Under the pieces are notes generated by a model. It worked only from the letters and a program-made list of their open reading frames with translations, had not been told where the DNA came from and did no database searches. Below, in pieces: positions 24,071 to 36,210 of a stretch of 64,000 bases of DNA. The stretch is from Ascaphus truei (lineage: Eukaryota; Chordata; Amphibia; Anura; Ascaphidae): NCBI GenBank assembly GCA_036426205.1, contig CM071587.1, forward strand, positions 2,147,068-2,211,067. Reading direction: 5' to 3'. How positions within the stretch are numbered: the first letter of the stretch is position 1; every line of letters starts with the position of its first letter. Both the position numbers and the translations under genes were made by a program.

Positions 24071-24135
24071 GCATCGGAGGACATGGACCTGGAGTATGCT
24101 GACGAGGACACCCTTCAAGATGGCAGGGGTAAGTA
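24071..24135 (+). other. Exon-like module, copy 2 (inverted relative to copy 1)
   Basis: Encodes ASEDMDLEYADEDTLQDGRG followed by GGGTAAGTAG, a good donor consensus. It forms an inverted pair with 23571-23638, and the flanking 'ttattatccatatctggataat' type hairpin is shared. Confidence 0.4.
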
Positions 24136-24581
24136 GAAAGTTTTATTTACTTAATTTATGCTGGCTGGCTAATGTTAGATTTTGATGGGCAAGTGCACTA
24201 TTATCCATATCTGGATAATAGTTATTTTGCCCATTAATGTGCTGTATGTGTTGGGGGGGTTGTTGGGGGTAGAGGAGGTGGATAGTAGGGTTGTTGTGTT
24301 TTTTTTGTTTCTTGGGGGTAGAGGGATTGGGTGAAGGGGGTAGTAGTCCCAAGGGTGGGTGTTTAGGCCTTCCGGGGGGTAGCAGGACTGGTTCATACCG
24401 CTATGGTAGTGAAGGGGATAACTCCTCCCGCAACATTCCAGGCAGGCCTAACCACCAACCCTGGGACTACTACCCCCTTTATTCACCTCCTCTGCCCCAA
24501 GAAACAGGCTATTGAGGTTTAACCCCTTCATTGCCTTAGCGGCTAGCCGATAAGGTAATGAAGCTGTTTTACTATAAATTT

Positions 24582-24831
24582 GTGTAGATGAGCAGGGGGT
24601 CTCCGGAGCAGAACTGCGCTGATTCGAGGTTCAGGGACCCCCTGCTTGCAGAGATACAGGCCCCGTTATGGGGGGGCCGGTATATCCTATGCATTTAAAT
24701 CCCACGGTCATGTTACGCAAGACATAGGAGATACCGGCACCTCATAATGGGGCCTGTTTCTCCAGAAGCAGGAAGTCCCCGGACCTGAAATCCACGCGGT
24801 TCTGCTCCGGGGACCCCCTGCTCATCTACAC
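24582..24831. repeat. 250-bp palindromic core
   Basis: Begins gtgtagatgagcaggggg and ends ccccctgctcatctacac. The internal 'gagatacaggccccgttatg' mirrors 'cataatggggcctgt.tctc'. Related full and half copies lie at 56810-57030 and 9985-10125. Confidence 0.85.
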
Positions 24832-25084
24832 TAGTATTAAAATGTTATTAAAACCCTGCGATCGCTGGCGAGATATCCGCAGGGAGAGCGGCAGATCGCC
24901 GCAGAGCGCCGGGTGAGCCCTTTTGAGAGATGCGAACATCCCATCGCCGGCTGCTCGGCAGTTTGGGGCATTTTGCTATCGCAGGTAACCGAGGCGTTCT
25001 GATACCGTGATAGCAACGCTCCAAAAACTGGCGGCGAAACCGGACCAGCGATTATTTTTAATGAAGGCTTCTAGCACGGGCCCC

Positions 25085-25232
25085 TTGGTGTTACTCAGAG
25101 TACATAGGCCCCATAGTGTTACTCAGAGTGCATAGGCCCCATAGTGTTACTCAGAGTACATAGGCCCCATAGTGTTACTCAGAGTACATAGGCCCCATAG
25201 TGTTACTCAGAGTACATAGGCCCCTTGGTGTT
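25085..25232. repeat. 28-bp minisatellite
   Basis: Five copies of a unit read 'catagtgttactcagagt' plus 'acataggccc', with the outermost copies reading 'ttggtg'. It begins right at the end of the class II element. Confidence 0.95.
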
Positions 25233-25537
25233 CAAAATGAAACAAAAACATGCTGAGAATGAACTTACCTGACTTCATTAGGAACATGTGTTGGTGCAAT
25301 CCCTGGATGGTCTTACTTATAATTAAATGTCTTCTTAGTATTCGTATCGAGTGCGTCATGTTAAATTATATGGACATAAATATGTCGTAAGTGTTAATGA
25401 AACCCAATAAAAAAAAGTACATGAATTATAAAGATATATAAAAAGGTTTCCTCTTATCCAACCATTGTCCTCATATCTCACTAATATCCAAATGCGCAGC
25501 GCATCAATGATATAGAAAGAATGGGCACTTATTAGGT

Positions 25538-25786
25538 CAGGGGCGGCCAACTCCAGTCCTCAAGGGCCATCAACAGGTCAGGTTTTCAGGATATCCCTGC
25601 TTCAGCAGAGGTGGCTCAATAGGTCCCTGCTTCAGCACAGGTGGCTCAATAAGTCCCTGCTTCAGTACAGGTGGTTCCATCAGTCCCAGCTTCAGCACAG
25701 CTGGCTCAATCAGCTGTGCTGAAGCAGGGATACTCCTAATACCTGACTTGTTGGTACCCCTTCAGGAATGGAGTTGGCCACTCCTG
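25538..25786. mobile_element. Fold-back hAT-type MITE, copy 2, internally expanded
   Basis: Ends CAGGGGCGGCC and GGCCACTCCTG as in copy 1. The left arm contains four tandem, diverged copies of a 30-bp unit (tccctgcttcagcacaggtg plus gctcaataag) at about 25595-25713, where other copies have one. No clear 8-bp target duplication is visible. Confidence 0.8.
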
Positions 25787-25794
25787 GTCTAATT

Positions 25795-27754
25795 GCACTT
25801 GTTGTTTACGCCCCCCTCCCCACCCCCCCAAAAAAAACAATTTTGACACATTTATGACACCCAGAAGTGGGGCCTGAAGTTTAATATTATATATCACTGA
25901 TATATGTGTGCATAAACTCCCCCTCTAACTGCCCCTAGTAGTGTTATTTCTTTTTTTTGGGAAAAAGATGTTGACGCACAACATAGCAAAATTGGTTTTA
26001 CACATTGCGGCACCGATACACAGTAACCCCCGGACAGAAACGCTTTACACTTTGCCCCCCTGATGTTTATGCACAAGGTAAATATTCACAAAACAAAAGA
26101 GCGAAGGTTGCGGTTTGTGTCCGATTAGTCACTTGATTAAAATGATCTTCTAAAATGATACAGTATTAAGTATATAGACGTGAGTTGGAAACAATAGGAA
26201 GGTTAAACAGTGACAAGATGGCACAAGGTTGTACAATTGATGACTAGCATTGTCAGAGTGAATGCTCAAAGGGAGTCACTGTGCACCCCTTATCTTCAGC
26301 TGAGGGCATCCAAACACAGTATTTCATTTGGGATTGCCTTGGAATGAAAACCAGCCTGGCATTCCAGCATCACGTTGTGTGAAGCGCAGCATGATAACTG
26401 ATTGATGGGCTCTGCAAAAGACTGGGTATCTGCAAAGAAGTCTCCGTCTGGCGTGGAGAAGTCCCAGCAAATTAGCCATTTGTTCAGGATAGACTTGTAA
26501 GGACCAAGTGCCAAGAAGGAGACAGCGAAGTGCTTAGTTTAAACTGGGAAATGAGTAAATGCATGGAGATACTCAATAGAATTATATACTGCAGCATGTT
26601 TCTATGCAGAGGTGCCGCTTTCCCTCCTGAGGAAATTTTTTGAGTAGTACAAGGGAACAGCAGCAGAACTGGGTTGGAATGGTACCCGCCAAGTAATGGA
26701 TGAGGATATATCTAGTGAGGTGCAGAAGGAAGATACTGCATTTACAGAAAACACGAAATTCTACAAAACCCGAGTTTTTATGTGATACTGGATAAGGCAG
26801 AATAGAAAATAACACAATTATATATTTGTTTGTAAACAGGAGGGTGGTTGCACAGAACAGCTTATCAGCATGCGATGAACCACACACAGAACCAGAAATA
26901 CATTTAGATGTAGAATATTTGGCAAAATTACAAAATATCCCCATGGAATTAGGAGTAAAACTCAGACGTGGAAAAGGATGCTAGGTTTTACAGAAACCTG
27001 TTACAGCTGGCGTCCCAAGTGACTTGTACCTCCATTATTTTATGTGTGAATATTTACATATTACAATTGTGGGCGAGTGTACTTTATAACGTGTGTTGTT
27101 TACAAAGCCTACAAAGTCGCTGAGTCACAGGGACACTAACGGTTAACTCCATAAAGCAATTCCACACCACTGTGCCAGAATATTACTTATAAAAATAAAA
27201 ACAATTTGGAATCCACTCATTTTACTGCAGCAAATTCCAAGTATGAGATCCGAGGGCAAAAAGAGCATTAAAATGCTGACAACGGGGTAGACGGTGACAA
27301 TGACGTGGTCTCCTCGCAGCTGTGGAAAAGCAGGTAAGTGTCTGTGAAAACTTCACCAGCAATCAATATTTCTATGGAATGTGGTTGTGGTGCAAACAGT
27401 AGCAGTGCGTAATACACAAACAAGAGTGCTGTGATGGCAGCATCAGCTGTTACCCTATTAGGAATAGGCCTATACTGTATACAGGTGAGGAGGTGTTCGC
27501 TCACTACTCTACTTAGCTGAAACATCCCATGATTCTACCAATGGGAGCTGGAGTGCGACAGTGGGAATCTGCTCCCGATTCCACTCTGACAGCTTGGAAA
27601 AAAAGACAAATGATTTGGCTTGAACGGGGTCCGTTTAGGTGTGCCAACGAAACCGAGGTCGGTGGGAGAGCTCGGACAGTTTCATTCAGCCCAGTTGTCT
27701 TTTCTCAAATGAAATAGAAGGCAACACATGCCATCTTAAGAAAGATAGGGGGGG
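25795..27754. other. Intergenic, nothing recognised
   Basis: About 2 kb with short C- and A-runs near 25810-25840 and several chance open frames on both strands. No conserved domain or repeat is apparent. Confidence 0.4.
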
Positions 27755-29840
27755 GGAACAGAATTAACCTTTTTAATTGTTCCTGTTGTGAGGTGCACGG
27801 TAGGAGGAGGAGGAGCGGCCGGATTCCTTGTTGAACCGTGAAACAGACTTTTGGAGTCAGAGCTTGTTCCGATAGGAGGGTAGCTTGCCCAGAAAGTATT
27901 TGAAGGCAAAACAGGAAAAATGTACTTTGCGTCTGGACTCAAGGATTAGTCAATCTAGTTCTTGGACCATTACACAGTGATGTGTGTTGCTGTTATATTG
28001 TAGGACAAAGCGGCATATTGAGTTGTAGATGGTGTCTAGTTTGCTAAGGTGGGTTTGGGGTGCTGTACCATATATTATGTCCCCATAGTCTATAATTGGT
28101 ATTAGCATCTGCTGTGCGATGCGCTTTGAGACAAAGCAGGCTTAGGGAGGATTTGTTCCTGTAAAGTACACCTAGTTTGGCATAGGTTTTGGATGTCAGA
28201 GTATCAATGTGCAACCCAAATGTTAAATGGGAATCAAGCCATATGACCAGATATTTAAAACTAGTAATAGGGGTTAACAATGGTGTTAAAGAGTTGGTTC
28301 TGATCTGTAGCTCTGTTGTTGGAAGCTTTACAAATGTAGCCTTAGGCCCAAATACCATAGTTACAGTTTTGTCAGTGTTCAAAAACAGTTTATTTTGGGG
28401 AATCCAGTATTCAAGTCTTGAAAAATCAGATTGAAGTTCGTGTCCAAAGTCATAGAGGTTAGGGCTGTGTGCATATAAGATTGTGTCCTCCGCATACATG
28501 TGCATTGAAGCTCCCTTACAAGCTGTAGGTAAATCATTAATAAAGACTGAAAAGAGTAGGGGCCCCAGAACAGAGCATTGCAGGACACAGCAGGTGACAT
28601 CCAAAGGGTCGGAGTTAGAGCCTGAGATAGACACATGTTGGGATCTATGCAATAGGTAGGACTGAAACCAGTTTAAATATGTTATTCCCCTATTCCAGAG
28701 TACTGGAGCTTGTTTAACAAGATAACATGATCAACAGTATCAAAAGCCTTTGCAAAATCTAGGAATATTGCCCCAGTAATTCGTCCCAGTTCCATTCCAC
28801 ACTGAATCTCTTTGCAAACTTTTATGAGTGTGGTTACCGTGGAGTGTTTTGTGTGAAAGCCGGATTGGAGTTGGCTAAGGAAATTTGTCTTGGTATAGCA
28901 ATCGCTTAATTGGGAGTGGGCACATTTTTTCATGACTTTGGATAGTATTGGCAGACGAGAGATTGGTCTGTAGTTTGAGACAGTGTTTTTGTCTCCACTT
29001 TTGTAGACTGGGACAACTCTGGCAGTTTTCCAGGTCTATGGGATATGGCCCAGGATACTGTAGATAGGATACTGTAGAGTTGATTAGGGAGGCACTCGGG
29101 TTGGCAATGGCTGGGGTACCTAGTCGTAGGAACTTTGATTGCAGCAGGTCAGGCCCACATTGGCTGCTTAGTCTTAATGTTAGAAACGCCTATCTAATCT
29201 CTTCAGATACTGGGACAAATTGAAATTGTATGCACTGTTGGAAGGGGGTCGGACTATAGGGCTTCTCTCAGGTTGGGCTTCATGGTTGTAGTTCGGGTTG
29301 CGCTTGGGAAGTTGCACACCCCACAAAGTATTCATTTAATACGTTTGCTATGTCAGCGGGATTTGTCAGAGTGATATCATCCTTTTTGATATTAGATGGT
29401 TGTTGATGGCTAGAAGGCTGGAATATATTGTTGATAACCTTCCAGAAGTTTCCTGGATTTGGTGTATTCTTGTGAAGATTGTCAGAGTAATATTGGGCTT
29501 TTGCGTGTCTTGTTTGCCTTCATAAAGATCCTTGGTAGTGCCAGTTACTGTGTAACTTTTCCACAAGACATCCCTAAAATGGTAAAGTGCAGTAAGGTCG
29601 GATGTACCCTACGGAAGGTGGGCCCCCCGTACTCTCATTCTGCGTAGCGTAGCATGGGGTATCACAGAGATTTAAGACCTCTGCATGGAAATAATCAAGT
29701 GCAGAATCGGGGCCAGGCATGCAGTTGATTCTGTACCAAGGGCAGTTGGTAAGGTCAGCCAGAAACTGTGTTAACGTTTCTAAATGTTCTAGTGAGTACA
29801 ACTTTAGGGTTTGATTTGGGTGGTTTGAACCTTGGGACTA
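27755..29840 (-). pseudogene. CR1/Rex-like LINE ORF2 fragment
   Basis: Read 5' to 3' on the minus strand. 29800-29570 gives the tail of the endonuclease-RT linker. 29560-29370 gives a segment with 'NPGNFW' and INNIFQ. 28933-28682 holds 'FLDFAKAFDTVDH' (motif A, Asp kept). 28652-28044 holds 'SVLGPLLFSVFINDL' (motif B region, with the usual GVPQG altered to VLQC) and 'MYAEDTILYA', where the catalytic YADD has become YAED. Then 'DYG..IYGTAPQTHLSKLD' at about 28060, and remnants continue to 27760. Several frame changes separate the parts. The changed catalytic pair and the breaks make it inactive. The clade call rests on the AFDTVDH and FINDL wording. Confidence 0.85.
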
Positions 29841-30407
29841 TTGCTTCTTCTAAATGTTCTCTGATCTGGCCCCTTTGGAGAACTGGTGGAAGAGCCCTGT
29901 TCTACATGTATAAATACAGAAGAGTTTAGCCACCAGTGTGAAACTGCTGCCTCGTACACAGGGCCCTGCCGAGCCGTCCATGTGTACACTCAACAACTAC
30001 AGAATGAACTGTGACAGCGAATGCATACTGCCCCTCCAATGTGCTGATGTCCCTGATGTAGTCAAGGAATGTCCGTATTGGACAAAAACTCTGTGCAAAA
30101 ACTGCCAGGCTGGGTGCTACTTTGTGGCAACAATGACAACTGTACTTATAGGGCCTGGCCCATGGATGCCAATTCATTTTTCAGCCAGATGGCAACAAGC
30201 GTGCGGTCCCTGGCAGTGCCAGGTCGGAACGGGCAAAGCACAGTAGAAGCTAAATACTCCGACACACAGCCACAAGTTCACCCCCCCCCCTGAGACTCTC
30301 CCCTTTCTCTTTCCTAGCATAATTGTTGTATAAATCCTTCACAAATGTGGCCCAAATCGTTGCTCTGCAATGTTTAATACATTTAGCAATGAGACAGTAA
30401 ATTGGGA
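29841..30407 (+). other. Cysteine-rich open segment of unknown origin
   Basis: One plus-strand frame over 29980-30105 reads 'CDSECILPLQCADVPD' and 'CPYWTKTLCKNCQAGC'. A second frame from 30105 reads 'PGWVLLCGNNDNCTYRA'. If joined by a frameshift they would make a cysteine-rich piece of about 90 residues. I do not recognise it. It may be a decayed exon, a retroelement segment or chance. Confidence 0.2.
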
Positions 30408-30510
30408 ATCGTTTTTATAAACCACATCAACCACTGTTTGGCAAATATCAAACCCACATTTTATTTTTTTTAAGTACAGTAAAGATTTTACAAGTATTAT
30501 TTTGAATATG
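30408..30510. repeat. Interspersed repeat R2, copy 1
   Basis: Matches 33617-33716 at roughly nine of ten bases, including 'accactgtttggcaaatatc' and 'acagtaaagattttacaagt'. It is followed by a 21-bp tandem duplication (gacggatttgaaaactgcggg twice, from about 30534). Confidence 0.85.
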
Positions 30511-31589
30511 TCAGCAATGTGAGTAACAGGATGGACGGATTTGAAAACTGCGGGACGGATTTGAAAACTGCGGGGCCCGTTAATTAATGCAAAGGGGCGT
30601 AGATGCGAATCTGATACAACTTGCATAGTTTTCCATTTCATCAGTTGCTGTAAAACTGCATCAGTTGTGGGTCTCTTACAGCACAGATAACCTTGCAATC
30701 ACTGCTTCTGTGCAATACGAACACATACAAACTGACATTGGTAAACACATTTACATTAGATGATAGCCGGAGTGTATACTGCCTCCGCTTAATGTCTGTG
30801 TCATTGCTCAGTGAATAATAAATGACACTGTTTGAATACTCTGCCTCTTTAGAATAAGATGCAAAATACTTTTTACTTCATTTATTTCCTCCTAGAAAAT
30901 GTCAATTTTCTGACCAATAATTCTTAGCTAAAACACTACATGTTTTCTTGTGTATTGCGGCACACAGACATACAGGGGAGTCTCTGCACAAACTGATCAC
31001 ATTCACTTACATTGTTTGAGTAAGAGCCAATACATTTCCCTATATTTTGTGCATTCTGACAACAAATGGGCTATAAAAGTCCCTTTAATCTGCCGTTTGT
31101 AATACTGGTTAATTACTAGCCCAGGACACATACATTTGGGCTTTATCTGCGCCTGTCATCTCACGCTGAGCATTTTATTTGACACTGCAGCAAAGTGTTC
31201 CCTTCCAACACAAGCTTGAGTCATATCAGAGTTTCGTTGCCAAATGCTGTAGCTGTCTTCCTTTCTTTTTTGAAGGACTTTGGCGCAAGTAAAGAAAAAA
31301 CCCGGACTCAGCATCAACTGCTTTCTAAATCCTTGAACAAGGGTTCCTGCAATCCCTACCTCAGTCTGCAGGCCTTCCCCGAGACATGGGGTTACATTAC
31401 GCAGCAACACACTGCAGGGCCATGTCTTAGTTCAATGTTACAAAAGACCAATACATAGCTGTTTGATGGTAACAATGTTCCCTCCGTGAAGATGCCGGAT
31501 TCCTCTCTTTCTACTGTTCATTATGTATATATATTAGGGCTGCCACATTTAAGTTTTTATAATATGGAAAACCCCCTTGCAATACACAG
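30511..31589. other. Intergenic, nothing recognised
   Basis: No gene supported. Short open frames only. Confidence 0.4.
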
Positions 31590-31855
31590 AAACAATCACC
31601 CCACAACACACACAGTCCTCCCCCACAAAACACACACAATCCCCCCCCCACACACACACAATCACCCACAACAGACGCACAAACCCCCAACATGCACAAT
31701 CCCCCCCCACAACACACACACCCTTCACAACAGACACACAATCCCCCCCCACAACACATCACAACACACACCCACAATCCCCCCTCCCTCCACAACACAC
31801 ACACAATGCCTCCTACCACAACACACACACTCACATACTTGGGGGGGGGGGGGTG
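31590..31855. repeat. CA/C-rich simple repeat ending in G12
   Basis: Irregular 'cacacaatcccccc' and 'acaacacacac' motifs for about 260 bp, closed by a run of G at 31841-31852. Long open frames overlapping it are low-complexity artefacts. Confidence 0.9.
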
Positions 31856-32380
31856 AGGTCTCTGATACTGTCTCAATCCCGTGGGCGGGTGCAGAAGTTG
31901 GGCCTGACTTCTGCCGGGCCCAATTTCCGTCGCCGACTGGCACACGTTAGGTGGCATGGAGTGAAGGTCGGGCGCAGCTGGAGAGAGCTGGTCCCCAGCA
32001 ACCAACAAAGACCCGGTAGCTGGACGCAGAAGGTCGGGTCCAACTTCCAGCGCCGGCTGGCCCACCTGCAGCCAACGGGCCCGGTACAGTTGTCCCAGCT
32101 CTCCCCCCCGGGAAAATATGGGACAATTATGCATCCTGACAGACCTTTCAGGGAGAACGGGACTATTCAATGGAAAAGGGGACAATCCCGTATAGCTAGG
32201 ACATCTGCAACGCTAATATATAACTATCTAGAGGAAGCAAGCACAAACAGAAATGCCCCCACAAATAGTGCTGTAAGGTTAATTATATTAAAATAATAAT
32301 TTGTAGAAGACAAATAAATACCCCCAATCTGTGCTTGTAAAAACAAGCATTAAGCACGGTTGGAGATTCAAGTAGGGGGA
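31856..32380. other. Intergenic, nothing recognised
   Basis: GC-richer to 32110, then AT-rich. No supported feature. Confidence 0.4.
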
Positions 32381-32600
32381 ACCGCCGCTTCGCCAGCCTG
32401 CCTTGGTCCTCTCCGCTCTGCAGTTCAGGCTTCGCTGGGTCGCTGTGGTGACAACGGCGTCCTGATCTCCACAACGGGGCTTGGAACGCTCACAATGCCT
32501 GCCCGACGCATTTCACCGGTCTCTACAAACTTCATCAGGGGTATAAAGACGCCATTAAAGCATGTATTTATAGGCATATTCATCGGCATAACAACCATTA
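32381..32600 (-). mobile_element. PLE-type terminal fragment
   Basis: Non-coding sequence around the hammerhead-like motif at 32502-32542. Assigned by that motif only. Confidence 0.35.
32502..32542 (-). ncRNA. Hammerhead-ribozyme-like motif C
   Basis: Minus strand: core CUGAUGA, one extra A, stem II GUUUGU-AGAG-ACCGGU (several wobble pairs and one mismatch), GAAA, UGCG, then UC giving a GUC cleavage triplet, and GGG pairing with CCC before the core. The stems are weaker than in motif A. Confidence 0.45.
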
Positions 32601-32666
32601 GCGCATATTCCCACTACTATATCAGAGCCAATGATTATATTAGAGATAGATCATATATATATATAT

Positions 32667-32858
32667 AATCAAAAAATAAATAGATGATACCGTTCTGTGG
32701 CTAACGAAATGCTTTTATTTGTGCGAGCTTTCGAGATACACTGATCTCTTTCGGCGATGTTACCATCGCGCGGAAGAAGAGATCAGTGTATCTCGAAAGC
32801 TCGCACAAATAAAAGCATTTCGTTAGCCACAGAACGGTATCATCTATATTTTTTGATT
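32667..32858. repeat. 192-bp palindromic fold-back
   Basis: Arms of about 85 bp are reverse complements apart from a 2-bp length difference in the outer A-rich part and differences at the centre near 32750. Both contain 'cgagctttcgagatacactg' or its complement. TA runs flank both sides. A one-armed relative lies at 22030-22175. Confidence 0.9.
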
Positions 32859-32891
32859 ATTGAAGCGGCTAAACGGTACTGATACTCTACA

Positions 32892-32895
<4 letters not shown>

Positions 32896-32931
<36 letters not shown>
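32896..32931. repeat. (AT)n microsatellite
   Basis: About 18 AT units next to the fold-back. Confidence 0.95.
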
Positions 32932-32936
<5 letters not shown>

Positions 32937-33616
32937 TTTTAACGACCACCCTTCTTTTCTGATATTAAAGCTGATATTACAAATTCTACCTCAGGAATCC
33001 CAAATAGACTATAATTCCATGAGATTGACACACTCACTGATATCAACGGGGACCTAATCATAAATACAAATATAAATATCTCTATAAAAACACCTTTAAT
33101 ATAATAATTATAATATAATAATGATAATATAATAATGATATCTTTTTAACACTAACAATAAACAGTCTCACATGTCAAATCTGTAGTATATCATATACAG
33201 TATATGGTTACGAACGGAAACGTTGATCTCTTTAATTAATAAATATAGTTCACATTTGCAAGACCTACGTGTGCTTTTCTTCATGCCTTGTAGGAATGCC
33301 TTGGCTGTGACCTATTAGGAGTGCCTTAAATGTCTTTGTTTTTTTAAATATATATATACACATTATATAATAATGGGATGGGCAGTGTGGTCCAGTAGAG
33401 GCATAGAGACAGGGGGAGTTACAGTGTTATATGTATCGTTACTTAGCATCAGTATCTTTCATAGGGTAGAAATCCTGTATTTCCCCATCACAAGAGAGAT
33501 CTCTAGGAGTGAGGGTTCATGGTGCCTTAGCTGCTGTACATGGTGTACAAGCAGGGCTAAAATAACGATAGCGAATTATTAGTACAAGCACCAGAATTAA
33601 GAACATATATCAAATA
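32932..33616. other. Intergenic, nothing recognised
   Basis: AT-rich, with a short irregular 'aatataataatgataat' stretch near 33110. No gene. Confidence 0.4.
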
Positions 33617-33716
33617 GTTTTTATAAACCCCATTAACCACTGTTTGGCAAATATCAACCCCAGATTTTATTTTGTATGTACAGTAAAGATTTTACAAGTA
33701 TTATTTGGAATATGCC
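33617..33716. repeat. Interspersed repeat R2, copy 2
   Basis: Same orientation as 30408-30510. It lies just upstream of a TA-rich simple repeat. Confidence 0.85.
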
Positions 33717-33736
33717 ACAATTTAGCACAGGTATAA

Positions 33737-33737
<1 letters not shown>

Positions 33738-33803
<66 letters not shown>
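33738..33803. repeat. (TA)n microsatellite, interrupted
   Basis: TA units with three 'att' interruptions. Confidence 0.95.
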
Positions 33804-33806
<3 letters not shown>

Positions 33807-36096
33807 AGCAATACATTTTAAATGTGAAATATTTTTATTTATCAGGGAGTAAGACATTGAGAGTTACCTCTCGTTTTCAAGTATGTCCTGGGCACAGAGT
33901 TATAAAAAAAAATACATGGTTACACTAAAAGAACAGGGTTATACAGTCAATTCACAGACATTTCATGGTATATCTATCTATATTTACTATATTTAATAAC
34001 ATTGCAGGTGCGTATCATTTTTCAGAAGCAAATCCATGTCGCCTAGCCGTCTGGGCTGAAGAGCTTACACTCCAAGGACCTTACATGTGACCTTGGAGTG
34101 AATGTGCTCACTGCACCATTTGATGATTGAGCCCATTATATAGATTAGGTCCCTAAATACAGGCAGGGCAGACAAGGCAAGGAATACACAATTAAAGGGA
34201 TACAGGGCGTCCTATCAGAAATAGTTAACCCTTTTTGTACCTGAAGAAGAAGGGGTTAAACCCCACCACCTTACACCAGCAGCCCTGAGTACTTAGCGTT
34301 ATGCAGAGTTGAGAGAAAGTTCTTCTCTGATCACTGGCTTCCTGAGAGATTCTGCTGGAAGGTGTCCAGAGAACATGATTTATCTCACTGCAGAAATCCC
34401 AGGAGGCGTCTCCTTTTATTTCTCCCTTCTTTCCACAGCAGGGACCTGAGGGCAGCACGTCGTGGGGAGGATGGGCTGTGGGAATGCGGAGTGCTGGGGG
34501 GAGTCCTCCTCCCCCCACCCCCCCACTACGCTGCACTGCAGGTCTGCAGGTTTGGTGTGAAATGCATAGCTGGTGAGCAGCACAGGGAACCGCATGTGCA
34601 AACTGCAGAACATGAGCAGGCTTCCATCACGTCATCCCTGCTGCTACTACTTACTCAGGATGCTCAGTGCTTTGCTATGTGATCTACATTGCATGGATGG
34701 TGTACACAACATTAACCCATTCTTATGCTAATATACTGTTATATGCTGCTGGAGTTGAAGTTGTTCTATGGGGGGGCAACACGCCTGATGTTGGCACTTG
34801 AGGTCAGGACCAGGCTCCTAGTTCTCTGATTATCCCACCAGAGGTCCAGCGCCTCTGGAGAGGGCTACTCTGCAAGCACATCAATGGTTCCCTTTTCCTG
34901 TAAGCCGCACGTTGTCAGCAGCGCTGAGTTACAATGACATGTTCCTGGAATACCCAGCATGCCAGGTGATGTATGGCTTTGCCAGCCAGGAGAGAGTGTT
35001 CTCGGTATCTCCAGCCCGGGCAGTGACAGATGAGCGGTTTGGAAATAAAACACCCCACTGACACCTGACACCATTTACCCCTTGTCTCTGCATTCAGAAT
35101 CCCCTCCCCCCCCTCCCCCCCATGTTCACCAGCTCTTAATGATCTCTCTCTCTCTGTGTAGCATCTCACTCCTGGGTTTCAGGTGCTGCCCATGTGTCTG
35201 CCAATGACTTTACTCGATTCCCACTGGATGTCACATAGAAGAGATGACATTGCATGTAAGGGACAGGCAGTGGCTTGGTGGCGAGCTCACTGTCATTGAA
35301 ATGGACGAACCCAGTGTGAGCCCCAGTGGTAGATTCTTGTGACCTTGGGAGACCTCCCCTCCTGGTGCAGATACAGTAATGCAAAGGACACCATCACTTT
35401 CTTACGCACAGTGCCATGTCAGAACTGACACTTTTGGAGCTTGGCCCACAGACCTTGGTGACTGAATTCCCCTAAATAGAAGTCCGTTTTATATATCTAA
35501 CTTTAGGAAGCTGCTCTTGCTAAGCCCTCTAAAAGCATTGTGGGTTGTACATAACACAATATAAAGATTTGTATCACTTGGAAGGGTGAAGGAGATTACT
35601 ACAGCAGAGAGGGGATCCAGCAACCAGGAGCCTTGCATGGCTAGCTTCCACTTCAGGGTGTGCTGTGTGGGGCACTCGTAGGGCCCTACAGATTAACTGT
35701 CTCTTTGTTTTAGGCATGCCCGAGCATACTGCTGCAACATTTCCATGGAATACGATGGGAACTCTTGAGGTATGCCTCGTTATTTTGAGGTATCGGTGGG
35801 GTAAGGGAGTCCGGCTACAACTGTATGCACTAGGGCAATATCGGAGCGAAATTAGCTCATATTCCATCATTTTCGCATTGCGCCAATGTATCATGGATGT
35901 TGTATCAATCGAAAGGTGGGTCTGCTTGTTTTTTTGGGGGTGTATCAATAGGAAGAGTTAGGGAGGCGTTACATAACACTTTTCTCCTGAAAAATCCTCA
36001 CCAGAACATCTGCCAGGATTGCAGTGGCAGTAACTTTCTATCTTGGAAATCTGTTCCCAATTTAAGAAAGTGGAGCCATGCACCACGTTTGGTACT
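33804..36096. other. Intergenic, nothing recognised
   Basis: About 2.3 kb. It contains a small hairpin (actccaagg / ccttggagt, 34069-34100) and a C-rich stretch at 35100-35120. I see no coding exon or clear repeat. Confidence 0.4.
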
Positions 36097-36210
36097 CAAC
36101 ACAATTTTCAAGCAAAGTTGGTGGAGGATGCCAGTACAAGCTTTGCAGTGCGTTGATACACAGGCAAAGTTTTCTGAAACTTGATACCAAGGTAAAATCA
36201 GCACTTGTGA
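36097..36210. repeat. Direct repeat R3, copy 1
   Basis: Shares 'aaattttgaagcaaa'-type sequence, 'cagtgcgttgata', 'acaggcaaag' and 'aacttgataccaagg' with 37341-37455, roughly 85 percent alike and in the same orientation. Confidence 0.8.

Larger units (their letters stand above)
22840..25084. mobile_element. Composite palindromic class II element, non-autonomous
   Basis: Built from the modules of the 56686-58372 element in another order. 22855-23105 is the inverse of 57945-58250 (the 'gcgcaattctagt' and 'ggagacccccggcat' blocks). 23430-23640 and 24070-24260 form an inverted pair around 'ggacatggacctggagtatg'. 24582-24831 is a palindrome. 24840-25084 ends ...agcacgggcccc and inverts 9722-9960. 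The left terminal repeat seen in the 56.7-kb copy is missing, so this copy is truncated or rearranged. It has no transposase. Confidence 0.65.

Noticed and set aside
26582..26944. 120-codon minus-strand frame, Cys/Phe/Leu-rich
   Set aside because: Looks membrane-like by composition but has no family resemblance and no splice or promoter context. Likely chance in AT-rich DNA.
29938..30246. Retroviral envelope-like segment
   Set aside because: The cysteine pattern is suggestive at best. No transmembrane, cleavage-site or pol context nearby, so not called.
31511..32296. Frames of 224 and 239 codons on opposite strands
   Set aside because: They run through CA/C-rich simple sequence and continue into compositionally biased DNA. 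No domain or start context.
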